The notes: generated from the letters alone by a model not told the origin. 64,000 nt of DNA from Paucibacter sp. KBW04 (GCF_003852425.1 NZ_QAJN01000015.1:124001-188000); one strand, 5' to 3'. Positions 8,278 to 17,906 are shown, numbered from the stretch's first letter. Made by a program: numbers and translations.

Positions 8278-8335
8278 GGCAAATCCGGCAAAGCACCCCC
8301 CGGATTGCCGCAGAATGCGGTGCATGGAGGTGCCG

Positions 8336-9265
8336 ATGACCGATGCCCGTGCGCCGCATTCTGACGATTTAGACAGCCTGGCCAGCACCTTGCTGAGCTT
8401 GCATGAGGACAGCCCCCTGCTGGTGGCCTTGTTCGATGCCGAGGACGTGCTCCGCTACGCCAACCCGGCCTTTCGCCAAGCCTATTGCGTCGAACCCGAT
8501 GGCCGCCTGAGCTGGGCCGACATGATGCGCGACAACCATGCCCGCAAATGTGGCGCCGCCATCGAGACCAAGAACATCGAGAACTGGATCGCCTCGGTGC
8601 GTTCGCGCCGCGGCAAGCTGGCCTTTCGTGCCTTTGAGGCCGATCTGGCCGACGGCCGTTGGATTTGGATGACCGAAACCACCCAGCGCCAGGGCTGGAT
8701 GCTGTGCGTGGCCAGCGACATCAGCTCGCTGCGCCAGGACAGCCGCGCCCTGCGCCAGGCCCATGGCAAGGCCTTGGCCGCCGCCCAGACCGATGCGCTC
8801 ACCGGCCTGAGCAACCGCCGTCACGGCATGCAGTTGCTGGAGGCGACCCTGCACGACAGCGAGCTCTGGCCGCTCTGCCTGGCGGCGCTGGACCTGGACG
8901 GCTTCAAACAGATCAACGATGGCCTGGGCCATGCGGCCGGCGACGCGGTGCTGAGCGACTTCGCCCGCCAACTGCAGGCCGGCAGCCGGCGCGAGGACGG
9001 CTGCCTGCGCCTGGGCGGCGATGAGTTCTTGCTGATCCTGCCCTCGGCCGGCCTGCCCCAGGCCGAGGCCATCATCGAACGCTTGCTGGAGCGGGTGCGG
9101 CGCGCCCGCCCCATCCCCACCGCGCCCGAGCAAGGCTATAGCTGCTCGGTCGGCCTGGTACAGGCCAACTGGGGTGAAAGCGGGGAGGCATTGATCGCCC
9201 GCGCCGATGCGGCCCTTTACCGGGCCAAGCAGGCCGGGCGTAATCGCCTGGAAATCGGCGACTGA
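8336..9265 (+). CDS. PAS-GGDEF diguanylate cyclase
   Basis: 309 residues, cytosolic. A PAS-like sensor fills residues ~20-130 (LLVALFDAEDVLRYANPAFR), a short helix links it to the GGDEF domain (TDALTGLSNRRHGMQLL onward). The active-site loop is LRLGGDEFLLILP and is intact. An allosteric I-site RxxD (RRED) sits exactly five residues before GGDEF, so product inhibition by c-di-GMP is expected. The enzyme condenses two GTP to c-di-GMP. The ATG at 8336 is preceded by GGAGG at 8326-8330; an ATG at 8324 is less well placed. It follows the DUF2807 gene by about 60 bases on the same strand. Confidence 0.92.
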   Translation: MTDARAPHSDDLDSLASTLLSLHEDSPLLVALFDAEDVLRYANPAFRQAYCVEPDGRLSWADMMRDNHARKCGAAIETKNIENWIASVRSRRGKLAFRAFEADLADGRWIWMTETTQRQGWMLCVASDISSLRQDSRALRQAHGKALAAAQTDALTGLSNRRHGMQLLEATLHDSELWPLCLAALDLDGFKQINDGLGHAAGDAVLSDFARQLQAGSRREDGCLRLGGDEFLLILPSAGLPQAEAIIERLLERVRRARPIPTAPEQGYSCSVGLVQANWGESGEALIARADAALYRAKQAGRNRLEIGD

Positions 9266-9275
9266 AGCCGGGCGC

Positions 9276-9929
9276 TCAGGCGGCCGTCGGGCCGGCTGCG
9301 TACCAAAGTGCCGCGAAGAAGTGGCAAGCACTGCCGGCCAGCACAAACAAATGCCAGACGAAGTGGGCGTAGCGGATGCGGTGATCCAGCAAGAACACCA
9401 CCGCGCCCAAGGTATAGGCCAGGCCGCCGGCCACCAGCCAGGCCAGGCCGGCGCTGTCCATGCGGCCGATCAGCGGGCCCATGGCGATGATGACCAACCA
9501 GCCCATGGCCAGGTAGAGCCCGGTGGACCACAGCGGGTGACGCAGGCGGTTGAACATCTTGGCCGTCACGCCGATGGCAGCACTGGCCCAGACCAGGGCG
9601 AACAGCGTCCAGCCCCAGCCACCGTGCAGCACGCCCAGGGCGAAAGGCGTGTAACTACCGGCGATGAAGAGGTAGATCGCCGCATGATCCAGGCGATTCA
9701 GCCACAGCTTGGCGCGGCCCTCGGGCACGGCGTGATACAGGGTGGAAACCAGATAGAGCAGCATCATGGTCACCGAGAACACACAGGCCGCCACCACATT
9801 GCGGGTCTCACCCTGCTGCGCGGCCGAGTAAGCCAGGATGGGTAGCGAGGCCACCGCCAGCAAAAAGCCCAGGCCGTGGCTGATCGCATTCGCGATCTCT
9901 TCGCCAAAGGATTGATTTCGTGTCGTCAT
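9276..9929 (-). CDS. trhA: Hemolysin III / PAQR family membrane protein
   Basis: 217 residues with seven predicted membrane helices. The family signatures are present: EEIANAISHGLGFLLA near the N-terminus, LVSTLYHA after the second helix, LDHAAIYLFIAGSYTPF in the middle and YAHFVWHLFVLAGSACHF at the C-terminus. These conserved His, Asp and Ser positions form the metal site of the PAQR/hemolysin III family. TrhA proteins have been linked to membrane fluidity and lipid homeostasis in other bacteria. The gene ends 10 bases from the convergent cyclase stop and diverges from the solute-binding protein. Confidence 0.88.
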   Translation of the reverse strand: MTTRNQSFGEEIANAISHGLGFLLAVASLPILAYSAAQQGETRNVVAACVFSVTMMLLYLVSTLYHAVPEGRAKLWLNRLDHAAIYLFIAGSYTPFALGVLHGGWGWTLFALVWASAAIGVTAKMFNRLRHPLWSTGLYLAMGWLVIIAMGPLIGRMDSAGLAWLVAGGLAYTLGAVVFLLDHRIRYAHFVWHLFVLAGSACHFFAALWYAAGPTAA

Positions 9930-9951
9930 ACGGGCATTCTGCGCCTGTCAT

Positions 9952-10851
9952 GTGGCAAAACATGTCACAAAGCCTGGCTTTGCCTTGCGGCCTTACAAAG
10001 ATTTGCAGTCCATCTTGAACTCTCGTCTTGTGTCCTCGCTTCCCCCGGCCGACAGCCGGGTCCTACGCCGCCGTCTCCTGGCAGCCGCCGCCCTGCTGCT
10101 GACCCGACCCAGCCTGGCCCAGGACGGCGGCGCCGCCGAAGAAGGCGGCGGCGGTGGCGAAGGGGTTCTGGTGATGATGGAGGAGTTGCAGCCCTTTTCC
10201 TTTTTGGACGAGCAGCGCCAGCCGGCCGGCTATGCGGTGGAGTTGGCGCGCGAGCTGCTGACGCGGGCTGATCTGCCCGGCAGCTTTGAGATCGGCTCCT
10301 GGACCCGGGTGCTGGCCAAGGGCCGCGGCCGCGGCGCGGTGCTGATCCCGGCCATCGTGCGCCTACCCGAGCGGGAGAAAGAGTATTACTGGCTGGGCAG
10401 CATCGCGCGGCGGCGTGGCATGGTCTACCGGCTGAAGCGCCGGCGGGAAGTCAAGCCGCGCAATTTCGAGGAGCTGCGCCATTACCGCACGGCGGTGGTG
10501 ATAGGCGACGCCTCGGAGCGCGAGATGCTCAGGCTGGGCCTGGATCCCAGCCAACATCTGGACCGCTGCGCCGACTACGCGGTGGCGCTGCGGCGCTTGT
10601 TCGCCGGGCGGGTGGATCTGCTGTCCATCAGCCAGGGCGTGGCCCCGACGGTGCTCAAGCAGCACGGCTACCCCTTCGAGGCGATGGAGCCGGTGCTCAA
10701 GCTGCCCGAATCCCTGCCCTCCATGGCCTTGAGCCTGGCCACCGACGCCCCGACCCGGCAAAAACTGCAGCGGGCGTTTGACGCCATGAAGCGGGACGGC
10801 CGCATGGCGGAGATTGCGGCGCGCTATCCCACGCTGCCGCAAGAGCCCTGA
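9952..10851 (+). CDS. Periplasmic solute-binding protein (SBP_bac_3-like)
   Basis: Up to 299 residues. After a signal peptide (RRRLLAAAALLLTRPSLAQ) there is a glycine/glutamate stretch, then a type-II periplasmic binding fold: LQPFSFLDEQRQPAGYAVEL, FEIGSWTRVLAKGRG, and a C-terminal part ending KRDGRMAEIAARYP. This is the pattern of stand-alone 'transporter substrate-binding domain' proteins related to amino-acid binding proteins. No permease or ATPase gene is adjacent. The start is uncertain: GTG 9952, TTG 10015 and GTG 10030 are in frame, and none has a good ribosome-binding site; the last two place the signal peptide better. Confidence 0.75.
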   Translation: MAKHVTKPGFALRPYKDLQSILNSRLVSSLPPADSRVLRRRLLAAAALLLTRPSLAQDGGAAEEGGGGGEGVLVMMEELQPFSFLDEQRQPAGYAVELARELLTRADLPGSFEIGSWTRVLAKGRGRGAVLIPAIVRLPEREKEYYWLGSIARRRGMVYRLKRRREVKPRNFEELRHYRTAVVIGDASEREMLRLGLDPSQHLDRCADYAVALRRLFAGRVDLLSISQGVAPTVLKQHGYPFEAMEPVLKLPESLPSMALSLATDAPTRQKLQRAFDAMKRDGRMAEIAARYPTLPQEP

Positions 10852-10858
10852 GGCGAAC

Positions 10859-12559
10859 TCAGCGCGCAGCAGGCTGAGGCTGAGCCGTGGGCAGAGGCAA
10901 GACCTGACCCTGGGCCTGCGCAGGCACGCGCAGCTTGAGGATCTTGGCCAGGGTCGGCGCGATATCGGCCACTTCCACCGGCGTCTTCACCTCGCCTTGG
11001 CCGACCCAAGCCGGGCCCCAGCTGAGGATGGGCACATGGGTGTCGTACTCATAAGGCGTGCCGTGCGAGCTGCCGCCCACGCGCGAGCCAAACAACCAGC
11101 CCGGCTTGACGACCACCTGCACCGGCGCGGCGCGCTCCGGGTCCCAGGACTTGCGCATGGCCTCCAGATACGGGGTCTTGCGATCATCGCTGCGCAGCTG
11201 CGCCTCGGTGAAGACATCGGCCACGCCGGGGAACTGCAGCAGCACGGCCTTGGCCTCGGCATACACATCGGCCGGCTTCAAGCCCTTCTGGGCGATCAGC
11301 TTTTGATCGAACAAAACGCCAGCGGCCGAGAAGGCGGTGGCCCAGCGGCCCTCGCCGAACTTCTTCACCAGGCCGGCATTGACCCAGGCCATCATCTGGC
11401 TGGGGTTGAGGCGCTCGGCATCGCGGCCTTGGCTCTTGGCCCATTCCGGCGTGTCGGCAAAGCCGTGGTCGGCGGTCAGCACAACCATATAGTTACCAGC
11501 ACCGACCTTGCCGTCCAGATACTGGAAGAAACCTTGCAGATAGCGGTCCAGATGCAGGAAGTGGTCGTGCGAGAGGCGCGACTCGGGCCCGAAGGCATGG
11601 TTGATGTAGTCGTGGCTGGACAGGCTGACCGACAGGATGTCGGTCTTGGCGTCCACGCCCAGCTGCTCACCCTCCAGGGCGGCGCGGGCAAAGGCCAGGG
11701 TCAGCTCATCGCCAAAGGGCGAGGGCAGGATATTGCCGTAGAACAGCGGGCCGGGCTTCTCATGCTTATCACCCAGGATGGCGGGCAGCTTGTTGCCATT
11801 GCCGCCGGCGTACTGCCAAAACTGGCCGTCCGGCACCGAACGGGCATAGGCCGCCTCGGGCAGCATCGGTGCCCAAGTTTTGCCGAAGAAGGCATCGGCC
11901 GGTTTGGCGGCATTGAAGTCCTTCACCCACTGCGGGTGGCTGGCCATGTAATAGGTGCTGGAGGCGAACTGGCCCGAGGCGCCCATATACATATAGGCCA
12001 CGCCCTTGTGGCCGGCCGGCAGGATGGCGCCGCGATCCTTGCCCGAGACGGCAATCACCTTGGAGGCCGGGTCGGCCGTGCGCAGCACGTCGCCCACCGT
12101 CTCCACCTTCAGATTGCGCGGGCTGGTGCCGGCCAGGGGTTCGGTCTTGTTCTCGATATAGCTGTAGGCCGCGTCACCGGTGCAATACACCATCTCGCCG
12201 CTGACCGGGTCGCGCCATTCATTGCTGATGATGCCGGTGCGCTGCGGGTAGGCGCCGCTGAGCATGACCGAATGGCCGGCCGCCGTCACCGTGTGGCCAT
12301 GGCCGTAATGGGCGTTGGCAAACCAGGCGCCGCGATCCAGAAAGCGCTTGAAACCATCGGGCTGCAGCTGATCGCGGTAGGCCAGCACCTGGCGCATGGG
12401 CAGGCCGTCGATGACCATGAAGACGATGAGCTTGGGCGGGGCGACTTGGGCGGCGGCGCTGGCCACCGGTTTTTGCTCAAGACTGGGGGTGGACGAACAG
12501 CCCAACAGCGCAAAAGCCAGGGGCAGGGTCGAGAGAATCCGGGGGGCAAATTTATACAT
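10859..12559 (-). CDS. PafA-like alkaline phosphatase lipoprotein
   Basis: 566 residues with a lipoprotein signal (LAFALLGCSS lipobox). The alkaline phosphatase superfamily metal site is complete: IDGL near residue 50, the nucleophile threonine in HTVTAAGHS, SSHDYINHAFGP, TADHGF and SSHGTPYEYDTHVP. The SGKDRGAILPAGH segment matches the active-site Lys/Arg pair of PafA-type phosphate-irrepressible phosphomonoesterases and separates it from Ser-type PhoA. It should hydrolyse phosphate monoesters in the periplasm, anchored in the outer membrane. It converges with the solute-binding protein gene. Confidence 0.88.
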   Translation of the reverse strand: MYKFAPRILSTLPLAFALLGCSSTPSLEQKPVASAAAQVAPPKLIVFMVIDGLPMRQVLAYRDQLQPDGFKRFLDRGAWFANAHYGHGHTVTAAGHSVMLSGAYPQRTGIISNEWRDPVSGEMVYCTGDAAYSYIENKTEPLAGTSPRNLKVETVGDVLRTADPASKVIAVSGKDRGAILPAGHKGVAYMYMGASGQFASSTYYMASHPQWVKDFNAAKPADAFFGKTWAPMLPEAAYARSVPDGQFWQYAGGNGNKLPAILGDKHEKPGPLFYGNILPSPFGDELTLAFARAALEGEQLGVDAKTDILSVSLSSHDYINHAFGPESRLSHDHFLHLDRYLQGFFQYLDGKVGAGNYMVVLTADHGFADTPEWAKSQGRDAERLNPSQMMAWVNAGLVKKFGEGRWATAFSAAGVLFDQKLIAQKGLKPADVYAEAKAVLLQFPGVADVFTEAQLRSDDRKTPYLEAMRKSWDPERAAPVQVVVKPGWLFGSRVGGSSHGTPYEYDTHVPILSWGPAWVGQGEVKTPVEVADIAPTLAKILKLRVPAQAQGQVLPLPTAQPQPAAR

Positions 12560-12614
12560 GGTCGGAACGAGCTGCGATCAAGCCCCAGAGCTTAGTTCAT
12601 TGCGAGGCTCCCAC

Positions 12615-15600
12615 TCAGGGCGCCGTCAAGGGAATACGGATTTCAAAGCTGGTGCCCTCGCCCGGCTCGCTGCGCACCGTGATCGTGCCACCCAGCACCG
12701 CGTTGACGATGTTGTAGCTGATGTGCAGGCCCAGGCCGCTGCCGCCCTGGCCCAGCTTGGTGGTGAAGAAGGGCTCAAACACATGGTTCAGGCTTTCGGC
12801 ATTGATGCCGCAGCCGTTGTCATGGAACTCCAGCCGCAGCCAATCGCCCTGCTGCAAGTTATTGGCCGGCAGGCGCTGGGCCGTCAGGCGCATCTGGCCC
12901 TGGCGCTGGCCTTCCAGACCATGCACGATGGCGTTGAGGATGAGGTTGGTCAGCACCTGGCCCAGCGGGCCGGGGAAGCTGTCCATGCGCAGATCGGCCG
13001 GCACGTCCAAGTGCAGCTCATGGCCGTCCTTGCGAAGGCGATTGCCCAGGGTCAGGGCCAGTTCCTCGCAGAGACCGCGCAGATCGAACTGGCGCCGCTG
13101 GTCCGAGGTTTGGTCGACCGCCAGATGTTTGAAGCTGCTGATCAAGCTGGCCGCGCTGCCCAGGCTGCGCACCAGCAGGCTGCTGGAATCCTCGGCGCCC
13201 TGGCAATAGCGCTCCAGCTCCGAGCGTCGCAGCGCGCCGCTCTGCACTGTGGCCAGAAAGCGTTTGGTGTTGTCGCGCAAGGTGCTGGCCATCAAAAGGC
13301 TGTTGCCTATCGGCGTGTTGAGCTCATGCGCCACACCCGCCACCAAGGACCCCAGCGCCGCCATCTTCTCCTGCTCCACCAGACGGGCCTGGGCCAGTTG
13401 CAGGCGGCGGTAGGCCTCGGCATTGTCCAGCGCCACGGCGGCGTAGGCGCCCAGGGTGCGCAGGATGTCCAGATCGCCGTTGTCGAAGGCGCGCGGCCGC
13501 TTGTTCAGCACGCTGATGACGCCGATCACCGCGCCCTTGATCATCATGGGCACATAAATGGCCGAGCGCGACAGCGCCGGCTCCGCCCCGTCTTGCATGG
13601 TGATGCGGCTGGCTTCGGTGGCACCGGGCAGCACCAGCAGGCGGTTGTCCTGGCCCAGCTCGTCGAGCAGCAGCTCGCGGCCGTGCAAGGCGCATTGCAC
13701 CGCGGGCTGCTCCACCGAGTCCAGGCTGCGCTGATAGGGCAGCAAGGGCTCGCCCTCTTGCATCACATAGTCGAAGGCCACCACCCGCGCCTGCCAGTCC
13801 ACCAGACCGACGCCAAAAGCATGGGCGTCGATCAGCTCGTTGACATGGCGATACAGGGTTTGCTGGATGGCCTCCAGCTCCAGCGAGGCGGTGATCTGCC
13901 GGCCGATCTCGCTCAGCAGGCTGATGTCACGCCGCGCCTTCTCAGCCGCCACCCCTTGGGCCACGGCCAGCTGCTTTTCGTGCGCCAGCTGATGCTGCTG
14001 ATCCAGCAGCTGCTGGGTGCGCGAGCGCACCTCCCGCTCCAGCCACTCCCGCGACTGATTCAAGACCCGCACCCGCAGGTGGTAGGCCGTGGCCAGCAGC
14101 AAGAGCACCAGCAGCGCCGCGCTGGCACGCGCCCACCAAGTGGCCCAAAACGGCGGCGCCACGGAAACGCTCAGCAGTTCGCGCGGCTCGCCCCACAAAC
14201 CATCGGGGTTGGCGGCCTTGGCCAGCAGGCGGTAGCGGCCGGGGTCCAAATTGGTATAGGTCGCAAGACCCGCATCCCCCTCGCCATAAATCCATTCGCG
14301 GTCAAAGCCCTCCAGCATCCAGGCGTAGCGATTGAGCTTGCTCTTGTCGAACTGCAGGGCCGAGAGCTCAAAGCTGATCATGTTCTGCTTGTAGCTCAGC
14401 GCCAGGCTGCGCGCCTGGTGCAAGGGCCCGGGGATGCCCACATCGGCCAGCGTCAACAGGCCGTTCGCTCGCGTGTCGGCCGCCGGTGCAGGGGTCGAGC
14501 TGGCCTGTGCCTCGGCCCACAACGCGCCCTCTGCCCCGCGCCCATGGGCATGGGGCAGCAGCGAGTGGTTGAACACCCGCAAATCGCTCAGCACCAACTC
14601 GGGCTTGAGCGGGTTGTCATGCAGCTGATCCGGCCGCACCCTCAGCACGCCGGGCGGCCCGCCCAGATAGATGCTGCCGTCCGGCCCACGCGCCGCGGCG
14701 CCGAACTCGAAGCCCCCGCCAAAGCGCGCGAAACCTGGATAGAAGCGCGCCCGCCCCTGGGCAAGTTCGACCCGGGTCAGACCCAGCTCATTGCCCAGCC
14801 AGAGATCGCCATTGCTGGCATCCTGAATCGACTCGAAGGAGGAGGCGGGCAGACCCGGCAAATCGGCCATGGATTTGAGCTCCCAGCTCTCACCCCGGGC
14901 CACCAACTCGAACAAGCCCTGGGGGCTGACCAGCCAGATGCGCCCGCTGGCATCCTGGCGCATGCCCTGTACCGCCAGACGCTTGGGCTGGGGCAGCACG
15001 GCATTGGCCTGCAGCGGCTGTGAGAAGCGTTCGGTCATCGGGTTCCACAGATGCAGACCGCCCTTGGTGCCCACCCACAGCCGGCCTTCACGGTCCTCCA
15101 GCAGGCAGTCCACCGTGTCGCTATTCAAGCCGGAGCCGACATCGGCGCGGAACACCCGCATGCGCTGGTCTGCGCCCTCGAAGCGGTACAAGCCCGCCGC
15201 ACTGCCGGCCCACACCGTGCCGCCGTGGTCGCGCAAAAGGCTGCTGATGGACACCTTGGCCAGCATCTCCTTGCCCTGCAGCAAGGGCTGACTGCGGCCA
15301 CGCTTGAGGTCGTAGCGCAGCACGCCGTTTTCACCGCCGACCCATAGCGAACCGTCATTCATGGGCAGCAAGGCCTTGATCAAGGGCATGGGCAGGCGCT
15401 CCAGCGGGATGCGCTCGCTGCGCCCGCTGGCCAGATGCAGGCGGTTCAGGCCCCCGCCATAGGTGCCCACCCACAGAAACTCATCACCGTCCGGCGCCAT
15501 CGCCGCCACCAGCGGCCAGGACAGAGTCTGCGGCTCGCCGGGCAGGCTGATGTAGCGGCTGAAGCCACCCGAGCCCAGATCGGCAATGCTCAGCCCCGCC

Positions 15601-16805
15601 CCCCAGCTGCCCACCCACAGGCTGCCGCTGCGGTCCTGCATCAGGGAGCTGACCATGTCCGAGGCCAGGCTGGTGGGCACCGCGTCGTGGTGAGTAAAGA
15701 GCTGGGTCGTCTCGCTGCCCTCGCGCCAGCGGCGCAGGCCGGCGCCGCCATCCCCGTTGGTGCTCATCCAGATGCTGTTTTCAGCATCGCGCAAGATCCC
15801 CACCACGGCGGTGCGCGGCAGCTTCAGGCGCAAGGACAAGGGGTCAGGTCTTGCCGGCTGTCCACCCGGCTGCAAGCGCCAAATCTGCACCCCGCCGGCC
15901 AAGCCCAGCCACAAACGCCCCTGGCCGTCCAAGCTCAGCACCAAGGGCAATTGCTGCGTCGCGCTCAAGGCCTCGGCGCCCAGGCCCTGGCGCGTGTCGA
16001 TCTGCTCGCCCAGGCTTTGATCGGCCCGCACATGCAGGGCGTAAGAGCCCTGCAATATCCACACCCCGCCCTGGCCGTCGCTCATCATGCGGCGGATATG
16101 GCCGGAGGCCGGGTTGGCCGTGCCCTTGGGCGGCGTCCAGGGCCGGTACTCGGCCCGAGCTTTGTCAAACAGATAGAGCCCGCCCATATGGGCCACCCAC
16201 AGGGTCTGCCCGCCCGCCGGGGCCAGGCCCACCACCTGCTGGCCGCGCGCGCTCAGCTCGGGGGGCGAGGCATGGCGGCGCAGGCGGTCGCTGCGCAAAT
16301 CCACCTGGTTGAGCCCGCCGTCGGTGCCCACCCACATGCTGGCCGTGGCTTCGTCCTCCAACAGCACCTGCACGACGGGGTGGCTGAGCGAGTCCGCGCG
16401 CTCCAGATCGACACCAAACTTCTTGAAATGGCGGCCGTCATAACGCAGCAAGCCATTGGTCGTGCCGATCCAGATCAGGCCTTGCCGGTCCTGGTAGGTG
16501 GTGGCCACACTGAGGCTGGGCAGGCCTTCTTCGGCGCCCAAGCGGGTGAAACTCAGATCCAGCAGGGCCGTGGCGGCCTCGGCGCTTGCTGCCGTGGCCG
16601 CCAGGCTCAGGCCGCCCAAGGCCAGGGCACTGCCCAGGAAGGCCGAAGTGGCCGGGGCCAGCAAGGCTGCCAGCAAGGCCAGGGCTCGCAAACCCTTGCC
16701 GCCCATGCCTCGCACCGCCACACAGGGTTGGGGCAGCAAACTGGGGGGCGGCGTCGAGACAAAAGCTCCGGGCACAGGCATCAAACCGTCAAATCCAAAA
16801 GGCAT
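12615..16805 (-). CDS. Two-propeller periplasmic sensor histidine kinase with Y_Y_Y and GAF domains
   Basis: About 1396 residues. An N-terminal signal segment leads to ~14 'regulator propeller' repeats of the type LWVGTxGGL (for example LIWIGTTNGLLRYDG, MWVGTDGGLNQVD, FLWVGTYGGGLNRLH, RLWVGTKGGLHLW), enough for two seven-blade propellers. Then a Y_Y_Y domain (LNRYAWMLEGFDREWIYGEG), one membrane helix (ASAALLVLLLLATAYHL), a coiled coil, a GAF domain, a phosphoacceptor helix with SLVAGVAHELNTPIGNS and an ATPase domain (DNGCGI, GGSGLGLHISYNIV). No receiver or DNA-binding domain follows and no response regulator is adjacent. Starts at TTG 16844, ATG 16805 and ATG 16706 are possible. Confidence 0.88.
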   Translation of the reverse strand: MPFGFDGLMPVPGAFVSTPPPSLLPQPCVAVRGMGGKGLRALALLAALLAPATSAFLGSALALGGLSLAATAASAEAATALLDLSFTRLGAEEGLPSLSVATTYQDRQGLIWIGTTNGLLRYDGRHFKKFGVDLERADSLSHPVVQVLLEDEATASMWVGTDGGLNQVDLRSDRLRRHASPPELSARGQQVVGLAPAGGQTLWVAHMGGLYLFDKARAEYRPWTPPKGTANPASGHIRRMMSDGQGGVWILQGSYALHVRADQSLGEQIDTRQGLGAEALSATQQLPLVLSLDGQGRLWLGLAGGVQIWRLQPGGQPARPDPLSLRLKLPRTAVVGILRDAENSIWMSTNGDGGAGLRRWREGSETTQLFTHHDAVPTSLASDMVSSLMQDRSGSLWVGSWGAGLSIADLGSGGFSRYISLPGEPQTLSWPLVAAMAPDGDEFLWVGTYGGGLNRLHLASGRSERIPLERLPMPLIKALLPMNDGSLWVGGENGVLRYDLKRGRSQPLLQGKEMLAKVSISSLLRDHGGTVWAGSAAGLYRFEGADQRMRVFRADVGSGLNSDTVDCLLEDREGRLWVGTKGGLHLWNPMTERFSQPLQANAVLPQPKRLAVQGMRQDASGRIWLVSPQGLFELVARGESWELKSMADLPGLPASSFESIQDASNGDLWLGNELGLTRVELAQGRARFYPGFARFGGGFEFGAAARGPDGSIYLGGPPGVLRVRPDQLHDNPLKPELVLSDLRVFNHSLLPHAHGRGAEGALWAEAQASSTPAPAADTRANGLLTLADVGIPGPLHQARSLALSYKQNMISFELSALQFDKSKLNRYAWMLEGFDREWIYGEGDAGLATYTNLDPGRYRLLAKAANPDGLWGEPRELLSVSVAPPFWATWWARASAALLVLLLLATAYHLRVRVLNQSREWLEREVRSRTQQLLDQQHQLAHEKQLAVAQGVAAEKARRDISLLSEIGRQITASLELEAIQQTLYRHVNELIDAHAFGVGLVDWQARVVAFDYVMQEGEPLLPYQRSLDSVEQPAVQCALHGRELLLDELGQDNRLLVLPGATEASRITMQDGAEPALSRSAIYVPMMIKGAVIGVISVLNKRPRAFDNGDLDILRTLGAYAAVALDNAEAYRRLQLAQARLVEQEKMAALGSLVAGVAHELNTPIGNSLLMASTLRDNTKRFLATVQSGALRRSELERYCQGAEDSSSLLVRSLGSAASLISSFKHLAVDQTSDQRRQFDLRGLCEELALTLGNRLRKDGHELHLDVPADLRMDSFPGPLGQVLTNLILNAIVHGLEGQRQGQMRLTAQRLPANNLQQGDWLRLEFHDNGCGINAESLNHVFEPFFTTKLGQGGSGLGLHISYNIVNAVLGGTITVRSEPGEGTSFEIRIPLTAP

Positions 16806-16936
16806 GGGCTTGACAGCGTAACGCCCCGGAGCGGGGTCAGACAATCCGGCCTAGCCTCACTTCGCCAAAAGCGGGCGAAATAACGGCCTTTCAGATCGGC
16901 ACCGCACCTTGCAAGTGCGCACAAGCCGTTGGGGAA

Positions 16937-17539
16937 TCAGTTGGGGCGTTGGCCGCGGCGCTCGTCCGGGGTCTGGCCCTTGGGCTCGGCATGCAGGGCC
17001 GCGTCGGCCGCTTGCAGCAACTCTTGGGCGCTGAGGCGGGGGCGCTCGCGGTCGCCCTCACGGCTGCCGCGCTCGCTGCGCGCCCAGGCCATTTGCAGGG
17101 CCAGGGTCAGGCACTCATGGCGATGCTCGTAGGCGCCGCTCAGCTGCTGTTGCAAGCGCTGTTGCACGACGCCGGGCTTGGCCCCTGCCATGTTTTGCAG
17201 CAGCACGCCGAAACGCCGGGCGCCGATCTGCACCACCACATCGCTGCTGCGCACCCTTGCCCGCAGGCGCTCGCCCATGGCCGTCAGCACCGCCTGGGTC
17301 TGTTCGGCATCGGCCTCGGTCGCCGCTTCCACCACCCGCAGGCTGCGTACGCTCAGCATCAGCAAGGCCGGCTCGGCCCCGCTGCGCCGGGCGCTGCCCA
17401 GCTCACGGTTGAGCAGGCTCGCAAAGCCCTCCAGCGTCGGCACCCGGATGACCTCGGGCGGTGCCGGCCGCAGCCGCAGGGGCAGAGGCACGCTGACCAC
17501 GAAGGGGCTGATCTCGGGCTTGGAGCTGTTGATGAACAT
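16937..17539 (-). CDS. Degenerate GGDEF-domain protein
   Basis: 200 residues. From residue ~30 to ~180 the pattern follows a GGDEF domain: FASLLNRELGSARRSGAEPALLML at the start of the fold, RVRSSDVVVQIGARRFGVLL where R..D...R.GGDEF.. should be, and AQELLQAADAALHAEPKGQT at the end, like the usual ADxALYxAKxxGR. The active-site loop is IGARRFG, so catalytic and metal-binding residues are lost. It is therefore predicted to be a non-catalytic relative. It lies just upstream of the propeller kinase on the same strand, about 130 bases before it, and could be co-transcribed. Confidence 0.65.
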   Translation of the reverse strand: MFINSSKPEISPFVVSVPLPLRLRPAPPEVIRVPTLEGFASLLNRELGSARRSGAEPALLMLSVRSLRVVEAATEADAEQTQAVLTAMGERLRARVRSSDVVVQIGARRFGVLLQNMAGAKPGVVQQRLQQQLSGAYEHRHECLTLALQMAWARSERGSREGDRERPRLSAQELLQAADAALHAEPKGQTPDERRGQRPN

Positions 17540-17906
17540 GGCGCTGCGTCTCTTTTGGCTTGCGGGACACGTTTAAAGATGAGGTGAGGGCGCCGCCAGC
17601 GACGCATGTTCTCCGAACGCGGCCTCCCCAGACCTTGCGTCAATGTCACGCCCTCATTCTGTAAAACGGAATCCCGCCGGCAAACCCGACATGCGGCTCG
17701 CACAAATTTGCAAATAGCTGTGGCGCCATCACTTTCAGCCGCTAGAGTGCCTAACTTGCCAGATATGTAACAAGGGCGGGTAAGCTTGTTTTTCTAAAGC
17801 AAACGCCCCCACCAAGGGAGGCCCGGCCAGCCCGGGAGCCAGTGACGTGAGGACCAGCGACGACCTGCCGCCTGCCGCCAAAAGCAATGCCCAAAGCGGT
17901 GCTGCC
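17540..17906. other. Divergent intergenic region upstream of ECF sigma gene
   Basis: About 370 bases between the degenerate GGDEF gene and the sigma-factor gene. It contains AT-richer stretches around 17570 (GTTTAAAGATG), 17700 (AAATTTGCAAATAG) and 17760-17810, which are likely promoter areas for both directions. I found no clear operator, RNA structure or gene. The sigma factor may recognise a site here, but no ECF promoter word could be assigned. Confidence 0.3.

Noticed and set aside
10814-12595. 593-residue plus-strand open frame over the phosphatase gene
   Set aside because: Antisense shadow; all phosphatase active-site motifs are on the minus strand.
12396-15023. 875-residue plus-strand open frame over the propeller kinase
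   Set aside because: Antisense shadow with Gln/His/Ala-rich composition and no motifs; the minus frame carries the full kinase.
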